A DNA stretch of 64,000 nucleotides from Bacteroidales bacterium (lineage in GTDB: Bacteria > Bacteroidota > Bacteroidia > Bacteroidales > Lentimicrobiaceae): positions 1 to 64,000 of the forward strand of contig JAEUTG010000054.1 in NCBI GenBank assembly GCA_016788045.1, written 5' to 3'. Below, one piece after another: positions 28,252-37,419 of the stretch; the stretch's first letter is position 1; each line of letters opens with the position of its first letter. A model generated the notes under the pieces. The model saw only the letters and a program-made list of their open reading frames with translations. It ran no database searches and was not told the DNA's origin. A program made the position numbers and the translations under genes.

Positions 28252-28938
28252 TTATCTGAGTTTCGCAGCGGCACCAAATGATGCAGTTACTTCTCCACTG
28301 GCTGCTGATTTCATGGCATTTACTTTTGGAGATGATCCATCGGAATCATAAATCACCCGGCCTTCCCCGTTGGCAATCCACAATCCGCCCAGATTGCCAT
28401 TGTTATCCAGCATAAAGTTGGCAAAATAGAGGTTCTGGATGCTTGTTCCCGTAAGGGTACCTGAAACCACATGTACCATCTTTGCCGTGTAGCCATAATA
28501 CTCTGAATTAACCTCAGCAAACACGGTGAACTTGCTGTCCGATCCAACAACAAATCCTCCCAGTCCGGAGCCTGATTCCGGTCCGTTCACATAATCTACT
28601 TTAATGGTAAGATCGTCGTTATTCTGATCGTAAAAGGTAACTGTATAGTCAGCAAAAGCATATCCGACATAATCATTGGGTACATTACTGGCTTTGAGGA
28701 TAAACGGGGATGCCAGGTAAGCACCGTTCAGCGCAGGGGGCGTTTCGCCTCCGTTGATGGTCATGCCCAGATTAACCATTTTTGTAAGGATGCTGTCGGG
28801 AATCAGGTTGTTGATCTGTGCGGTGAGTCCATTGTCGTCAACCTTGCTGTCTTTTTCCTTGTCTTTTTTGCAACCGGCTGTCAGCATAACCACGGTCAGA
28901 AACATAGCCATCAATGGGTAGGTAATTTTTTTCATCAT
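28252..28938 (-). CDS. Lipoprotein of unknown function
   Basis: This 228-residue protein begins MMKKITYPLMAMFLTVVMLTAGC, a type II signal peptide with lipobox LTAGC (Cys23), and then a Lys/Asp-rich tether. The rest is a beta-rich domain (YTVTFYDQNNDDLTIKVDYVNG, FTVFAEVNSEYYGYTAKMVHVVSGTLTGTSIQNLYFANFMLDNNGN). No known domain is recognised. It is likely an outer-membrane or surface-exposed lipoprotein. It is monocistronic, with a 284-nt gap to the divergent EamA gene in which I see no clear promoter. Confidence 0.85.
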   Translation of the reverse strand: MMKKITYPLMAMFLTVVMLTAGCKKDKEKDSKVDDNGLTAQINNLIPDSILTKMVNLGMTINGGETPPALNGAYLASPFILKASNVPNDYVGYAFADYTVTFYDQNNDDLTIKVDYVNGPESGSGLGGFVVGSDSKFTVFAEVNSEYYGYTAKMVHVVSGTLTGTSIQNLYFANFMLDNNGNLGGLWIANGEGRVIYDSDGSSPKVNAMKSAASGEVTASFGAAAKLR

Positions 28939-29222
28939 GTTGAATGTTAGATTAATACTGTCATCTGAAAGCTGCTATACCCTGAATAAAAAACAAGAAA
29001 TACAGCCTGTGGGATCGTGCAAGATAACAAAATATTATTCCGGATTGTTGCCGGCTGCAGTAATTAATCTGAAATATTACAAAGATTTCTTCAGAAAAAG
29101 GTGAAATCTTTGCGAAGAAAGCACAGGCGAAACAATACTTTTTTATGGTGAGCGCCAAAGCATTTTCCCGATTCATTTGTTGATAAACCGTTCATACAAT
29201 CCCACTATTCAGAAACCCGTTC

Positions 29223-30152
29223 ATGTCGCAACCCAAATCCTGGATTCCCTGGCTGATACTCACAATACTTGCCATTACCTGGGGAAGCTCCTTTATCCTT
29301 ATCAAGCGCGGGCTTGAAGTGTTTTCCCCAGGTGAAGTCGGCGCGCTCCGGGTAGTGATCACCTGGCTATTTCTGACACCTTTCGCACTCCGGCACCTGA
29401 AAAAATTCAGCAGAAGGCAATGGTTGCTGTTTGCTGCCGTAGGGATGGTAGGCAGCCTGATTCCGGCTTTTCTGTTTGCTGCGGCGCAGAAAGGGATCGA
29501 CAGTTCCCTGGCCGGTATCCTCAATTCCCTCACTCCGTTGTTTACCATGCTGGTCGGCCTGGTGTTTTTCAGGACGAAGACGCGCTGGTACAATGCTGCC
29601 GGGGTGGTGATCGGACTTGCCGGAGCCATGGGGCTGGTGAGCATCAGTGGCAGCGGCGATTTCAGTTTCAACATGGGTTATGCGATCCTGATCATCATTG
29701 CCGCCCTCTGCTATGCCGTGAATGTAAACCTGATCAAGGGGTTTCTTCAGGGAATTAACCCGATAGCCATCACCTCGCTGGCCTTTTTTACCGTTGGCCC
29801 GCTGGCCTTAGCCTACCTGTTGTTCTTCACCGGCTTCACAACCCACATCGTTTCCGATCCTGCAGCGCCGGGCGGGCTGGGGTACATTGCCATCCTTTCG
29901 GTGATCGGCACCGGGCTTGCGCTGATGCTGTTTAACCGGCTGATACAACTGAGCAGCGCTGTATTCGCATCGTCGGTAACCTATTTTATTCCGGTAGTGG
30001 CCGTTGTCTGGGGCATTGCCGACGGAGAACATTTCAGGTCGGGGTTTATTTTCTGGATACTTCTCGTCATCACCGGTGTACTTCTGGTAAACACCAGCAG
30101 TTTCCGCAACAACCGCGTTGTCCGTTTTTTTGCAGATAACATTAAATTTTAA
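29223..30152 (+). CDS. EamA/DMT-superfamily inner-membrane transporter
   Basis: This 309-residue, ten-helix protein starts MSQPKSWIPWLILTILAITWGSSFILIKRGLEVFSP, the typical first helix (WGSSF) of the drug/metabolite transporter family. Two EamA repeats are visible (~10-140 and ~155-295; the second contains SSAVFASSVTYFIPVVAVVWGI). Family members export metabolites or amino acids; the substrate is unknown. It is followed by the rplU promoter. Confidence 0.92.
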   Translation: MSQPKSWIPWLILTILAITWGSSFILIKRGLEVFSPGEVGALRVVITWLFLTPFALRHLKKFSRRQWLLFAAVGMVGSLIPAFLFAAAQKGIDSSLAGILNSLTPLFTMLVGLVFFRTKTRWYNAAGVVIGLAGAMGLVSISGSGDFSFNMGYAILIIIAALCYAVNVNLIKGFLQGINPIAITSLAFFTVGPLALAYLLFFTGFTTHIVSDPAAPGGLGYIAILSVIGTGLALMLFNRLIQLSSAVFASSVTYFIPVVAVVWGIADGEHFRSGFIFWILLVITGVLLVNTSSFRNNRVVRFFADNIKF

Positions 30153-30162
30153 GGCAAAAGGT

Positions 30163-30191
30163 TTGGAATTAACAAAATATTGCTATTTTTG
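30163..30191 (+). promoter_or_regulatory. Promoter of rplU-rpmA
   Basis: TTG at 30163-30165, an 18-nt spacer and TATTTTTG at 30184-30191 fit the Bacteroidota housekeeping promoter. The rplU start codon lies 47 nt beyond. Confidence 0.75.
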
Positions 30192-30237
30192 CACCCCCTG
30201 AAAAAGGGAACTTAACACAAACATAAACAGATCAGTA

Positions 30238-30549
30238 ATGTACGCAATCGTAGAAATCGCCGGCCAGCAGCACAAAGTGCAGAAAGACCAGGTAATTTTC
30301 GTGCATCGTCTTGAAGGTGAAGAAGGCTCAACCGTTGAACTCAGCAATGTGATGCTGCTCGACAACGAAGGAGCTGTTACCATCGGACAGCCGACGGTTA
30401 CCGGCGCTGTCGTTACGGCTAAAATCCTTTCGCATTTACGTGGCGATAAGGTAATCGTCTTCAAGAAGAAGAGGAGAAAAGGTTATCAGAAATCAAACGG
30501 CCACAGGCAATACCTTACCAGGCTGCAGATTGATGCCATCACCGCCTGA
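30238..30549 (+). CDS. rplU: 50S ribosomal protein L21
   Basis: The 103-residue product starts MYAIVEIAGQQHKVQKDQVIFVHRL and ends with KKKRRKGYQKSNGHRQYLTRLQI, both hallmark L21 segments. It is full length, binds 23S rRNA, and forms the usual operon with rpmA 45 nt downstream. Confidence 0.98.
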   Translation: MYAIVEIAGQQHKVQKDQVIFVHRLEGEEGSTVELSNVMLLDNEGAVTIGQPTVTGAVVTAKILSHLRGDKVIVFKKKRRKGYQKSNGHRQYLTRLQIDAITA

Positions 30550-30594
30550 AAGGGCTGAAACCAATCATTGTTTAACCGCTAAAAACGAAAAGAT

Positions 30595-30861
30595 ATGGCT
30601 CATAAAAAAGGTGCCGGTAGTTCGCAGAACGGTAGGGAATCACACAGCAAGCGCCTTGGCGTTAAAATTTACGGTGGACAGGCTGCTCAGGCCGGTAACA
30701 TCATTATCCGCCAGCGCGGTACAGTTCACAATCCCGGCCTGAATGTTGGCATGGGGAAAGATCATACCCTGTTTGCCCTGATTGATGGTGTTGTTGAATT
30801 CCGCAAACGTAAAAACGACAAATCCTACGTTTCTGTACTCCCGCTGACAGCCGCTGAATAA
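30595..30861 (+). CDS. rpmA: 50S ribosomal protein L27
   Basis: The 88-residue product starts MAHKKGAGSSQNGRESHSKRLGVKIYGGQ, the classic L27 N-terminus that reaches the peptidyl-transferase centre, and contains IIIRQRGT and HTLFALIDG. There is no N-terminal extension of the Firmicutes kind. It is second in the rplU operon and ends before an intrinsic terminator. Confidence 0.98.
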   Translation: MAHKKGAGSSQNGRESHSKRLGVKIYGGQAAQAGNIIIRQRGTVHNPGLNVGMGKDHTLFALIDGVVEFRKRKNDKSYVSVLPLTAAE

Positions 30862-30893
30862 GCTGTTTTTCAGATACCCAGTCAAAAAATTAC

Positions 30894-30923
30894 AACTCCC
30901 GTTCAAAAGACGGGAGTTTTTTG
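30894..30923 (+). terminator. Intrinsic terminator of rplU-rpmA
   Basis: Stem AACTCCCGT (30894-30902) pairs with ACGGGAGTT (30910-30918) across a 7-nt loop, followed by TTTTTT. Confidence 0.93.
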
Positions 30924-31013
30924 TTTCCAATTAAATACCTACTGCATTGCCATATTGCTCAATGGTTCCAACCACTTCTAAGACCTTAAGCGACTGGCAG
31001 GTAAAAGATTTCA

Positions 31014-32309
31014 TTAAATGCAATGGGCTGCATATAATGGAACTGACTTTATGTAATTTTCAAATCCGAAGTTCTTTTTGGAAATGCGAATCGCATAGGG
31101 TGAGTTATATTTCTCAACAAATATACCTAAGCTCCTTGATCGGGTTCTTAAACCTTTTTTAACTTCAACCGGAATAACACCTTCTTCCCGTTGAAGAACG
31201 AAATCGATTTCTGCTTTTCCATCACTTTGCCAATAAAACAAATCATATCCTTTGGTCGCAAAAACCTGCGCCACATAATTTTCAGCCATGGCTCCAAGAA
31301 AAGTATTTTCAACTTCAAGCGGCAACAATATAGTTTGCAAGGGTAACTTCGACCGCAATGTGAGAATCCCGATATCGGCCATATACAGTTTGAAGTTTAT
31401 GAGATCAGCATAGGCATTAACTGGCACAAAACCATGCTCCAGACGCTGACACTTTAAAGCAATCCCTGCAAGTATGATCCATTCAATTGCTTCTCCGAAG
31501 ATTGTGGCAGTACCACCTCTCTGAACTACTTTATATTGGAACTTTGCGTTTTCTTTTGCCAATTGTGCAGGAATTGAATTGTAACATGCTCTTATTTTTA
31601 TACTTGTTGACGGGTCAGCATATTTTGCCATATCGGCTACATATTCGTTGAGGATATTATTCTGAACAGTTTGTACTTTCACAAAGCTTTCTGTATCAAC
31701 AAAAGCCGCCACTGCAGCCGGCATACCGCCTGTAATGAAGTACTTATGGTACATCTCAAGCGCAACAATGTGCAGGGCTTCAGGGAGTGCTTCATTTCCG
31801 GAATAATGTAACCTAATCTCATTTGCCAGTTTTCCCATATTCATTGCCCATAAAAACTCTTCAAAATCCAGCGGATACATACTAATTTCATCAACCTTTC
31901 CCACAGGAAACGAATATTTTTCCCGGTTAATTGCAACACCGAGCAAGGAACCGGCGGCAATTACGTGATGTTCGGGCATCTGTTCAGAAAAGTATTTTAA
32001 GGAAGTCAGCGCTCTTTCACAAACCTGTATTTCATCGAAAAAAATCAGTGTTTTCCCAGGATTAATCTCCACCATATTCACTGCTTCAATGTATTGGAGA
32101 ATTTTTTTGGGGGACAGTTCTTTTTCAATAAATTGACAAAGATTTGTTTCAATCTCCATATTCATGTAAACAACATGATCATAATGATTTTTGCCAAATT
32201 CTTCAATGATATATGTTTTACCAACCTGTCTGGCTCCATTGATGATTAAAGGCATTCTGCCAGAGCTGTTTTTCCAATCAATCATGGACTGTGAAACTTT
32301 TCTTTTCAT
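31014..32309 (-). CDS. DUF4143-type AAA ATPase (first copy)
   Basis: The product has 431 residues. Walker A is INGARQVGKT (~23-32), Walker B is TLIFFDEIQV, and sensor-type AAGSLLG follows. A winged-helix segment precedes the C-terminal DUF4143 domain, which has the PD-(D/E)XK-like signature AEIDFVLQ...IPVEVKKG. The family is widespread, often in mobile or defence-adjacent settings, and its role is unknown. The gene is more AT-rich than its ribosomal-gene neighbours, which suggests transfer. It has its own promoter (32421-32450) overlapped by a 42-bp palindrome. A second member lies at 62182-63309. Confidence 0.92.
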   Translation of the reverse strand: MKRKVSQSMIDWKNSSGRMPLIINGARQVGKTYIIEEFGKNHYDHVVYMNMEIETNLCQFIEKELSPKKILQYIEAVNMVEINPGKTLIFFDEIQVCERALTSLKYFSEQMPEHHVIAAGSLLGVAINREKYSFPVGKVDEISMYPLDFEEFLWAMNMGKLANEIRLHYSGNEALPEALHIVALEMYHKYFITGGMPAAVAAFVDTESFVKVQTVQNNILNEYVADMAKYADPSTSIKIRACYNSIPAQLAKENAKFQYKVVQRGGTATIFGEAIEWIILAGIALKCQRLEHGFVPVNAYADLINFKLYMADIGILTLRSKLPLQTILLPLEVENTFLGAMAENYVAQVFATKGYDLFYWQSDGKAEIDFVLQREEGVIPVEVKKGLRTRSRSLGIFVEKYNSPYAIRISKKNFGFENYIKSVPLYAAHCI

Positions 32310-32420
32310 CTTTAATAACTAAAATTTTAAAGGTTGGATGCTGCCCACATAATTGAAAATTAATTACATACGAGTTTGCAAATGCAATTCGTGTGGGTTT
32401 CATTAAGACCAAATTGATTA

Positions 32421-32450
32421 CAAATTTACCAATAAGTTCCGATAAGTCAA
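32421..32450 (-). promoter_or_regulatory. Promoter of the first DUF4143 ATPase
   Basis: On the minus strand: TTG (32448-32450), exactly 19 nt, TAAATTTG (32421-32428). This leaves a leader of ~105 nt and argues against the small ORF 32278-32493 being a gene. Confidence 0.8.
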
Positions 32451-32474
32451 AATATTTTGATTTTTCGGAACTTA
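32433..32474. repeat. 42-bp palindrome overlapping the -33 element (putative operator)
   Basis: Two 21-nt arms (32433-32453 and 32454-32474) are inverted with no spacer and match at 19 of 21 positions; the outer part reads TAAGTTCCG and CGGAACTTA. The palindrome covers the -33 TTG of the ATPase promoter, so a bound dimer would block it. Autoregulation by the ATPase's own winged helix is inference. Confidence 0.7.
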
Positions 32475-32536
32475 AAAATAATCGAGTGTTCAAAATCGAA
32501 TCCAGAACCAGACACGAGTAATTATGCAGTTATTAA

Positions 32537-32830
32537 GGGGAACTAACCATTACTCAACGTGCTGTCAATACCTTCACTCCCAACAACGACGGCCTGAACG
32601 ATGTCTTCCGCCCCGTAGGCACCGGCATTCTGATCAGGCAGTTCAGCATGGTGATTTACAACCGCTGGGGGCAACTGATCTTCGAAACCACTAACCCGGC
32701 TGAGGGTTGGGATGGAGAGCATGCACCGGCGGGGGGGTATGGCTGGGTGATCAGTTGTTCGGATTTGATGGAGAAGGTGGTTCAGATAAAGGAAGGTGGT
32801 GAAGTTGAGGGGGAATTTGAAGCTTCTTGA
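32537..32830 (+). pseudogene. Remnant of a T9SS type-B (gliding-motility) C-terminal domain
   Basis: An open frame with no start matches the end of the gliding-motility-associated C-terminal domain: VNTFTPNNDGLNDVFRPVG, MVIYNRWGQLIFETTNPAEGWDG, PAGGYGWVI. The preceding codon set hits a stop (32534-32536), so the secreted protein body is gone. The last ~25 residues have drifted from the usual KGTVTL ending. It is the 3' scar of a deleted cargo gene, and it abuts the serS promoter region. Confidence 0.8.
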
Positions 32831-32931
32831 GAAACGTACTACCCTTCGCAATGGGGTACGAGGAATCTCACCTGACACAGGGCTCATCTCAAAAAAACAA
32901 AATAGCACCAGTTCATTCACCCATTTCTCCT

Positions 32932-32939
32932 TACCTTTG
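32932..32939 (+). promoter_or_regulatory. Probable -7 element of serS
   Basis: TACCTTTG (TAnnTTTG form) lies 19 nt before the serS ATG. No good -33 TTG is seen at the expected distance; TTC at 32912-32914 is the nearest. Confidence 0.45.
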
Positions 32940-32958
32940 CACCTCCAAACTGAATTCC

Positions 32959-34230
32959 ATGCTTGAACTGAATTACATCCGCGAAAATGCAGCCGAAGTT
33001 GCTGCCAGGCTTGCTGTGAAGAACATTGATGCTGCCGGTACCCTTCAGCAGATCATTGAGATTGATGCCCGTCGCCGTGAAGCACAGAAAGAACTCGATG
33101 ACAACCTGGCTGAATCGAATGCCATAGCCCGGCAGATCGGCGATTTGTTTAAATCAGGGAAGGCTGCTGAAGCCGGATCCTTGAAAAACCGTACCGCTGA
33201 GCTGAAAGTTTCCGCGAAAGATCTGTCAGAAAAACTGGATGCCCTCGTGGCCGAACAGAATACCCTGCTGGTGCAGTTGCCCAACGTGCCGCACTCTTCG
33301 GTTCCGCGCGGAAAAACGCCCGAAGACAACGAAATTGTTCACAGCGAAGGCGCTATGCCGCAGCTTTATGAGGGCGCTGTACCCCACTGGGACCTGGCCT
33401 CAAAATACGACATCATTGATTTTGAGCTTGGGAACAAGGTAACCGGTGCAGGATTCCCTTTTTACAAAGGACAGGGAGCCAGGCTTCAGCGCGCGCTGAT
33501 CAACTTCTTCCTCGACAATGCCATTGCCGCGGGATATTATGAAATTCAGCCGCCGCTCGTCGTGAACGAAGCCTCGGGTTACGGCACCGGACAGCTCCCC
33601 GATAAAGACGGACAGATGTATTTCTGCGACCTCGATAAACTATACCTCATCCCTACCGCCGAAGTACCGGTGACCAACATCTACCGCGATGTGATTGTGA
33701 AAGCAGCCGACTTCCCGATAAAAAATGTTGCCTATTCCAACTGTTTCCGACGTGAGGCCGGATCGTATGGCAAGGATGTGCGTGGCCTCAACCGCCTGCA
33801 CCAGTTCGACAAGGTGGAGATTGTGCAGATACAGCATCCCGACAAATCCTACGAAACGCTGGAAGAGATGCGCAAATACGTGGCCGGGCTGCTCCGTAAG
33901 CTTGAGCTGCCGTTCCGCATTCTCAGGCTCTGCGGAGGTGATATGAGCTTTACCTCTTCGCTCACCTACGACTTCGAGGTTTATTCGGCCGCCCAGCAGC
34001 GTTGGCTTGAAGTAAGTTCGGTATCCAATTTCGAATCCTTCCAGGCCAACCGCATGAAACTAAGGTTCAAAGACGAAAATGGCAAAACCCGTCTGTGTCA
34101 TACACTAAACGGAAGCGCCCTGGCGTTACCCCGTATTGTGGCATCGTTGCTTGAAAACAATCAGACGGCTGAGGGCATCCGGATTCCCGCTGCGCTGGCT
34201 GCTTACACCGGTTTTGATTTTATCCGGTAA
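32959..34230 (+). CDS. serS: Seryl-tRNA synthetase
   Basis: I start at 32959 (MLELNYIRENAAEVAARLAVKN), which gives the normal 423 residues; the frame is open further upstream only across the promoter and the remnant gene. The N-terminal coiled-coil arm (~30-105) is rich in Glu/Lys/Ala. The class II core has motif 2 FRREAGSYGKDVRGLNRLHQFDKVEI and motif 3 GSALALPRIVASLLENNQ. It charges tRNA-Ser, and also tRNA-Sec where present. Confidence 0.97.
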   Translation: MLELNYIRENAAEVAARLAVKNIDAAGTLQQIIEIDARRREAQKELDDNLAESNAIARQIGDLFKSGKAAEAGSLKNRTAELKVSAKDLSEKLDALVAEQNTLLVQLPNVPHSSVPRGKTPEDNEIVHSEGAMPQLYEGAVPHWDLASKYDIIDFELGNKVTGAGFPFYKGQGARLQRALINFFLDNAIAAGYYEIQPPLVVNEASGYGTGQLPDKDGQMYFCDLDKLYLIPTAEVPVTNIYRDVIVKAADFPIKNVAYSNCFRREAGSYGKDVRGLNRLHQFDKVEIVQIQHPDKSYETLEEMRKYVAGLLRKLELPFRILRLCGGDMSFTSSLTYDFEVYSAAQQRWLEVSSVSNFESFQANRMKLRFKDENGKTRLCHTLNGSALALPRIVASLLENNQTAEGIRIPAALAAYTGFDFIR

Positions 34231-34336
34231 AGCCTTTCCCGGAAGAAAGCGGTCTGGCAGAATACCCGGGCAAAGTCTGGCAACGGCCAAACAAGCTACC
34301 CTGATAAATTGTTGTATCTGAAATTCTTACAGATTC

Positions 34337-36244
34337 GTGATGAAAAACCACCTGCGTCGGATGATGTTACTGACCCTGCTCCTGACCGGATGGAGCGTGT
34401 CGGTTTATGCCCAGGCGGTTACGGATGAGCAGCTTGGCCTGCAGTATTTCAACAACAAGGAGTACGAAAAAGCTGCTGCATTGTTTGAACGGCTGTTCGA
34501 CGAAAAACCAGGGGTTTACAATTATACTTACCTGCTTCAGAGCCTGCTGGAGCTTGATGACCTCGACAAAGCCGAAAAAATCGTAAAAAAGCAGGCCAAA
34601 CGATTCCCGGAAGACTACCGCTATGTGATCGATCAGGGATATGTTCTGATCCGCTCAAACCAGTCCCCGAAAGCCACCAAACTGTTTGAGCAGGCCATTA
34701 AAGACCTCCCGGCCGATCAGCGCAAGGTTTCGGAACTGGCCAATGCCTTTATGGTGAGGCGTGAATACGACTATGCGGTAAAGACTTATCAGAAAGGGCG
34801 TCAGCTGCTTTCGCCGGGCTACACCTTCGGGTTTGAGCTTGCTCAGCTTTACGACACACAGGGGAATTACGGCAAGATGGTGGATGAATACCTTCAGATG
34901 CTTGAAACCAACCCTGATATGCAAACCCAGGTGCAGGACAGGCTTCAGAACTCCCTGACCAACGATCCCGAAAACCTGAAAAGTGAGGCATTGCGAATAT
35001 CCTTGCTGCAGAAAGTTCAGAAATCACCCGATGATGTCATGCTGGCTGAACTGATGATGTGGCTTTCGCTGCAGCTTAAGGATTTTGACGCAGCCTTTGT
35101 CCAGGCCAAAGCCCTCGACCGGAGGCTCGATGAAAACGGAAGCCGGGTGTTTGCCCTCGCCCAACTGGCAGTGAACAGCAAAGTCTATCCGGTTGCCATA
35201 GAGGCCTACGATTATGTGATCCGGAATTCGAAGGATCTGCCACTGGTGATCCAATCAAAGGTTGAGATATTGAAATCGGAATTTGAACAGCTTACATCAG
35301 CGTATCCTGTAGAACTGCCGAAGCTGAAACAGCTGGAGACCAGATATCTTGCCACGCTGGAAGAAGCCGGACAAAATCCGCTGGCCTACCCGCTGATCCG
35401 CAATCTTGCCCACCTGCAGGCGTTTTACCTTGACAACACCCCCTCAGCCATCACCCTGCTCGAAAACCTGATCAGTACCTCTTCGGCCGAAAGGCAGATA
35501 CAGGCTGATTCGAAACTTGAGCTGGCCGATATCTACCTGTTCAGTGGTGATCCCTGGGAAGCCACCCTGCTCTATTCGCAGGTTGAGAAAGCCTTCAAAA
35601 ACGATCCGGTAGGCCATGAAGCCAGGTTCAGAAATGCCCGCCTGTCGATGTTTATCGGAGAATTCGGCTGGGCCGTGGCTCAGCTGGATGTGCTGAAAGC
35701 AGCTACTTCAAAGCTGATTGCCAACGATGCCATGGCTTTGTCGCTGCTGATCACCGACAACATCGATTACGACAGTTCCACCGTTCAGCTGGCTACCTAT
35801 ACCCGCGCCGAACTGCTGCTTTACCGCAACAAACCACTAGATGCAATGTCGGTACTGGATTCATTGCTGTCCGCTTATCCCGGGCACCTCATCACCGACG
35901 ATGCGCTGATGAAAAAAGCTGAAATAAACCTGAGGCTGGGCAATGTCAGCGAAGCAGAAACCCTGCTGCGTAGCATTGTTACTGACTACGGTGATGGTAT
36001 CCTCGCCGATGACGCTTTGTTCAGGCTTGCACTCCTTTACGATCAGAACGAAGAGGCTACCGCTGATTTCTCTGTCTACTCCTCTCAGGACCTGTTTTTT
36101 ATGGGAATCAACAATCCGCTTGCCAGAGACAAGGAAAAAGCAATGGCTGCCTATCAGGAGCTGTTGACCAGCTACCCCGGAAGTCTCTTTAGCGTGGAAG
36201 CCCGCAAACGCTTCAGGGCATTGAGGGGAGATCTGGTGAACTGA
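34337..36244 (+). CDS. Secreted or periplasmic TPR-repeat protein
   Basis: The 635-residue product has a signal peptide (MMKNHLRRMMLLTLLLTGWSVSVYAQA). TPR-like helical pairs run through the whole mature part, for example LGLQYFNNKEYEKAAALFERLFDEKP, DDALMKKAEINLRLGNVSEAETLL and DKEKAMAAYQELLTSYPGSLFSVEARKRF. The C-terminal repeats resemble YbgF/TolA-binding or Bam-type TPRs. It is likely a periplasmic scaffold; no enzymatic part is seen. It is 106 nt downstream of serS and may share its transcript. Confidence 0.88.
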   Translation: MMKNHLRRMMLLTLLLTGWSVSVYAQAVTDEQLGLQYFNNKEYEKAAALFERLFDEKPGVYNYTYLLQSLLELDDLDKAEKIVKKQAKRFPEDYRYVIDQGYVLIRSNQSPKATKLFEQAIKDLPADQRKVSELANAFMVRREYDYAVKTYQKGRQLLSPGYTFGFELAQLYDTQGNYGKMVDEYLQMLETNPDMQTQVQDRLQNSLTNDPENLKSEALRISLLQKVQKSPDDVMLAELMMWLSLQLKDFDAAFVQAKALDRRLDENGSRVFALAQLAVNSKVYPVAIEAYDYVIRNSKDLPLVIQSKVEILKSEFEQLTSAYPVELPKLKQLETRYLATLEEAGQNPLAYPLIRNLAHLQAFYLDNTPSAITLLENLISTSSAERQIQADSKLELADIYLFSGDPWEATLLYSQVEKAFKNDPVGHEARFRNARLSMFIGEFGWAVAQLDVLKAATSKLIANDAMALSLLITDNIDYDSSTVQLATYTRAELLLYRNKPLDAMSVLDSLLSAYPGHLITDDALMKKAEINLRLGNVSEAETLLRSIVTDYGDGILADDALFRLALLYDQNEEATADFSVYSSQDLFFMGINNPLARDKEKAMAAYQELLTSYPGSLFSVEARKRFRALRGDLVN

Positions 36245-36249
36245 GGCCG

Positions 36250-36298
36250 GAGGTCAGAGGTCAGAAGTCGGAGGTAAGAAGTCAGAAGCCAGAAGCCA
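36250..36298. repeat. Heptamer tandem array (GARGTCA-like, 7 units)
   Basis: Seven imperfect 7-bp units follow directly: gaggtca, gaggtca, gaagtcg, gaggtaa, gaagtca, gaagcca, gaagcca. The array begins 6 nt after the TPR gene stop. Confidence 0.85.
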
Positions 36299-36484
36299 GA
36301 ATGAATGAGAAAGGCAGTGAGAAATGAGTAGTGAGTTGTTAGCTAAGCGAAGGTCGATGCCGAAGCAACAATCTGCATCCTGAAAGGGCCGTTAAGACCA
36401 ATTGCCAGGGCAATTTGCTAAGGTGCGCAGAGCGGTCGGATTCCGATGGTTATCCTGACGGAGGTCAAGAAACAAGTAAAGGGC

Positions 36485-36548
36485 TGAAAATCCGAAATCC
36501 CTGCCTGACTGTCTTCAATACAGGCAGGCGAAATCCGAAATCCGAAAT
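36485..36548. repeat. AAATCCG heptamer repeats flanking a small hairpin before rsmA
   Basis: AAATCCG-type 7-bp units occur at 36486-36499 and 36530-36548. Between them CTGCCTG (36501-36507) pairs with CAGGCAG (36521-36527). The repeats end 4 nt before the rsmA ATG. No other feature was seen in the 308-nt gap apart from the heptamer array at its left end. Confidence 0.75.
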
Positions 36549-36552
36549 AACA

Positions 36553-37323
36553 ATGGAGCCAATCAGAGCAAAAAAACACCTTGGGCAGCATTTTCTGAAG
36601 GATGAGAACATCGCCTCGAAGATTGTGAACAGCCTCACGTTGCCGTGTGATGCCCTGCTTGAAATTGGTCCGGGTACCGGAGTGCTTACGAAGTACCTGA
36701 TCAGGCTTCCGCTGGGATCCTTTAAAGCAGTGGATGTTGACCGGGAGTCGATTCCTTACCTCAAAACTACATTCCCCGAAAAAGCAGATTGCTTTATTGA
36801 AGGCGATTTTCTGAGGATTGACCCCGGCAGCCTGTTTGAAGGCAACTTCTCGGTAATCGGGAACTTCCCGTACAACATTTCCAGTCAGATTTTTTTCAAA
36901 GTACTGGAGCACCGCAACCGCATCCCTGAAGTGGTGTGCATGTTACAGAAAGAGGTTGCTGAAAGGATGGCTGCACCTGCCGGAAGCAAAACTTACGGCA
37001 TCCTGAGTGTGCTGATGCAGGCCTGGTATTCGATCGAATACCTGTTCACGGTAAGTGAACAGGTGTTTGTGCCACCTCCAAAAGTTAAATCCGCTGTAAT
37101 TCGCCTGCGAAGAAACGATGTAATGGCCCTGGGTTGCGATGAAAAATCCTTTGTGCTGGTGGTAAAGACCGCCTTCAACCAACGGCGGAAAACACTCCGG
37201 AATGCACTGAAGAGCATCGCTTTTAACGAAAGTGAGCAGCTTACTATTCTGCTTACCAAAAGAGCAGAACAGCTGCAGATTGCCGATTTTGTTTACATCA
37301 CCAGCCAGATCAGAACTGCCTGA
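36553..37323 (+). CDS. rsmA: 16S rRNA dimethyladenosine transferase RsmA (KsgA)
   Basis: The start at 36553 (MEPIRAKKHLGQHFLKDENIASKIV) is the conserved family N-terminus and gives 256 residues; the frame is open upstream through repeat sequence only. SAM motif I is LEIGPGTGVLTKYL, the acidic motif is VDVDRES, and the catalytic motif is GNFPYNISSQI (N-x-P-Y). The C-terminal helical domain contains FNQRRKTLRNAL. It dimethylates the two adjacent adenines near the 3' end of 16S rRNA. Confidence 0.96.
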   Translation: MEPIRAKKHLGQHFLKDENIASKIVNSLTLPCDALLEIGPGTGVLTKYLIRLPLGSFKAVDVDRESIPYLKTTFPEKADCFIEGDFLRIDPGSLFEGNFSVIGNFPYNISSQIFFKVLEHRNRIPEVVCMLQKEVAERMAAPAGSKTYGILSVLMQAWYSIEYLFTVSEQVFVPPPKVKSAVIRLRRNDVMALGCDEKSFVLVVKTAFNQRRKTLRNALKSIAFNESEQLTILLTKRAEQLQIADFVYITSQIRTA

Positions 37324-37419
37324 AAAAGATCCCCCGGCGACGGGAATTTCATTTTTTGATGTGCCGGAGATTCTTTTGACACCAATTCACCATGGCACAA
37401 ATTAAGCACCAACTTGTAT

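Noticed and set aside
32278..32493. 71-codon minus-strand ORF upstream of the first DUF4143 gene
   Set aside because: It covers the ATPase promoter and palindrome and overlaps the ATPase start in another frame.
36250..36298. Possible CRISPR array
   Set aside because: Units are 7 bp with no spacers; it is a simple tandem repeat.
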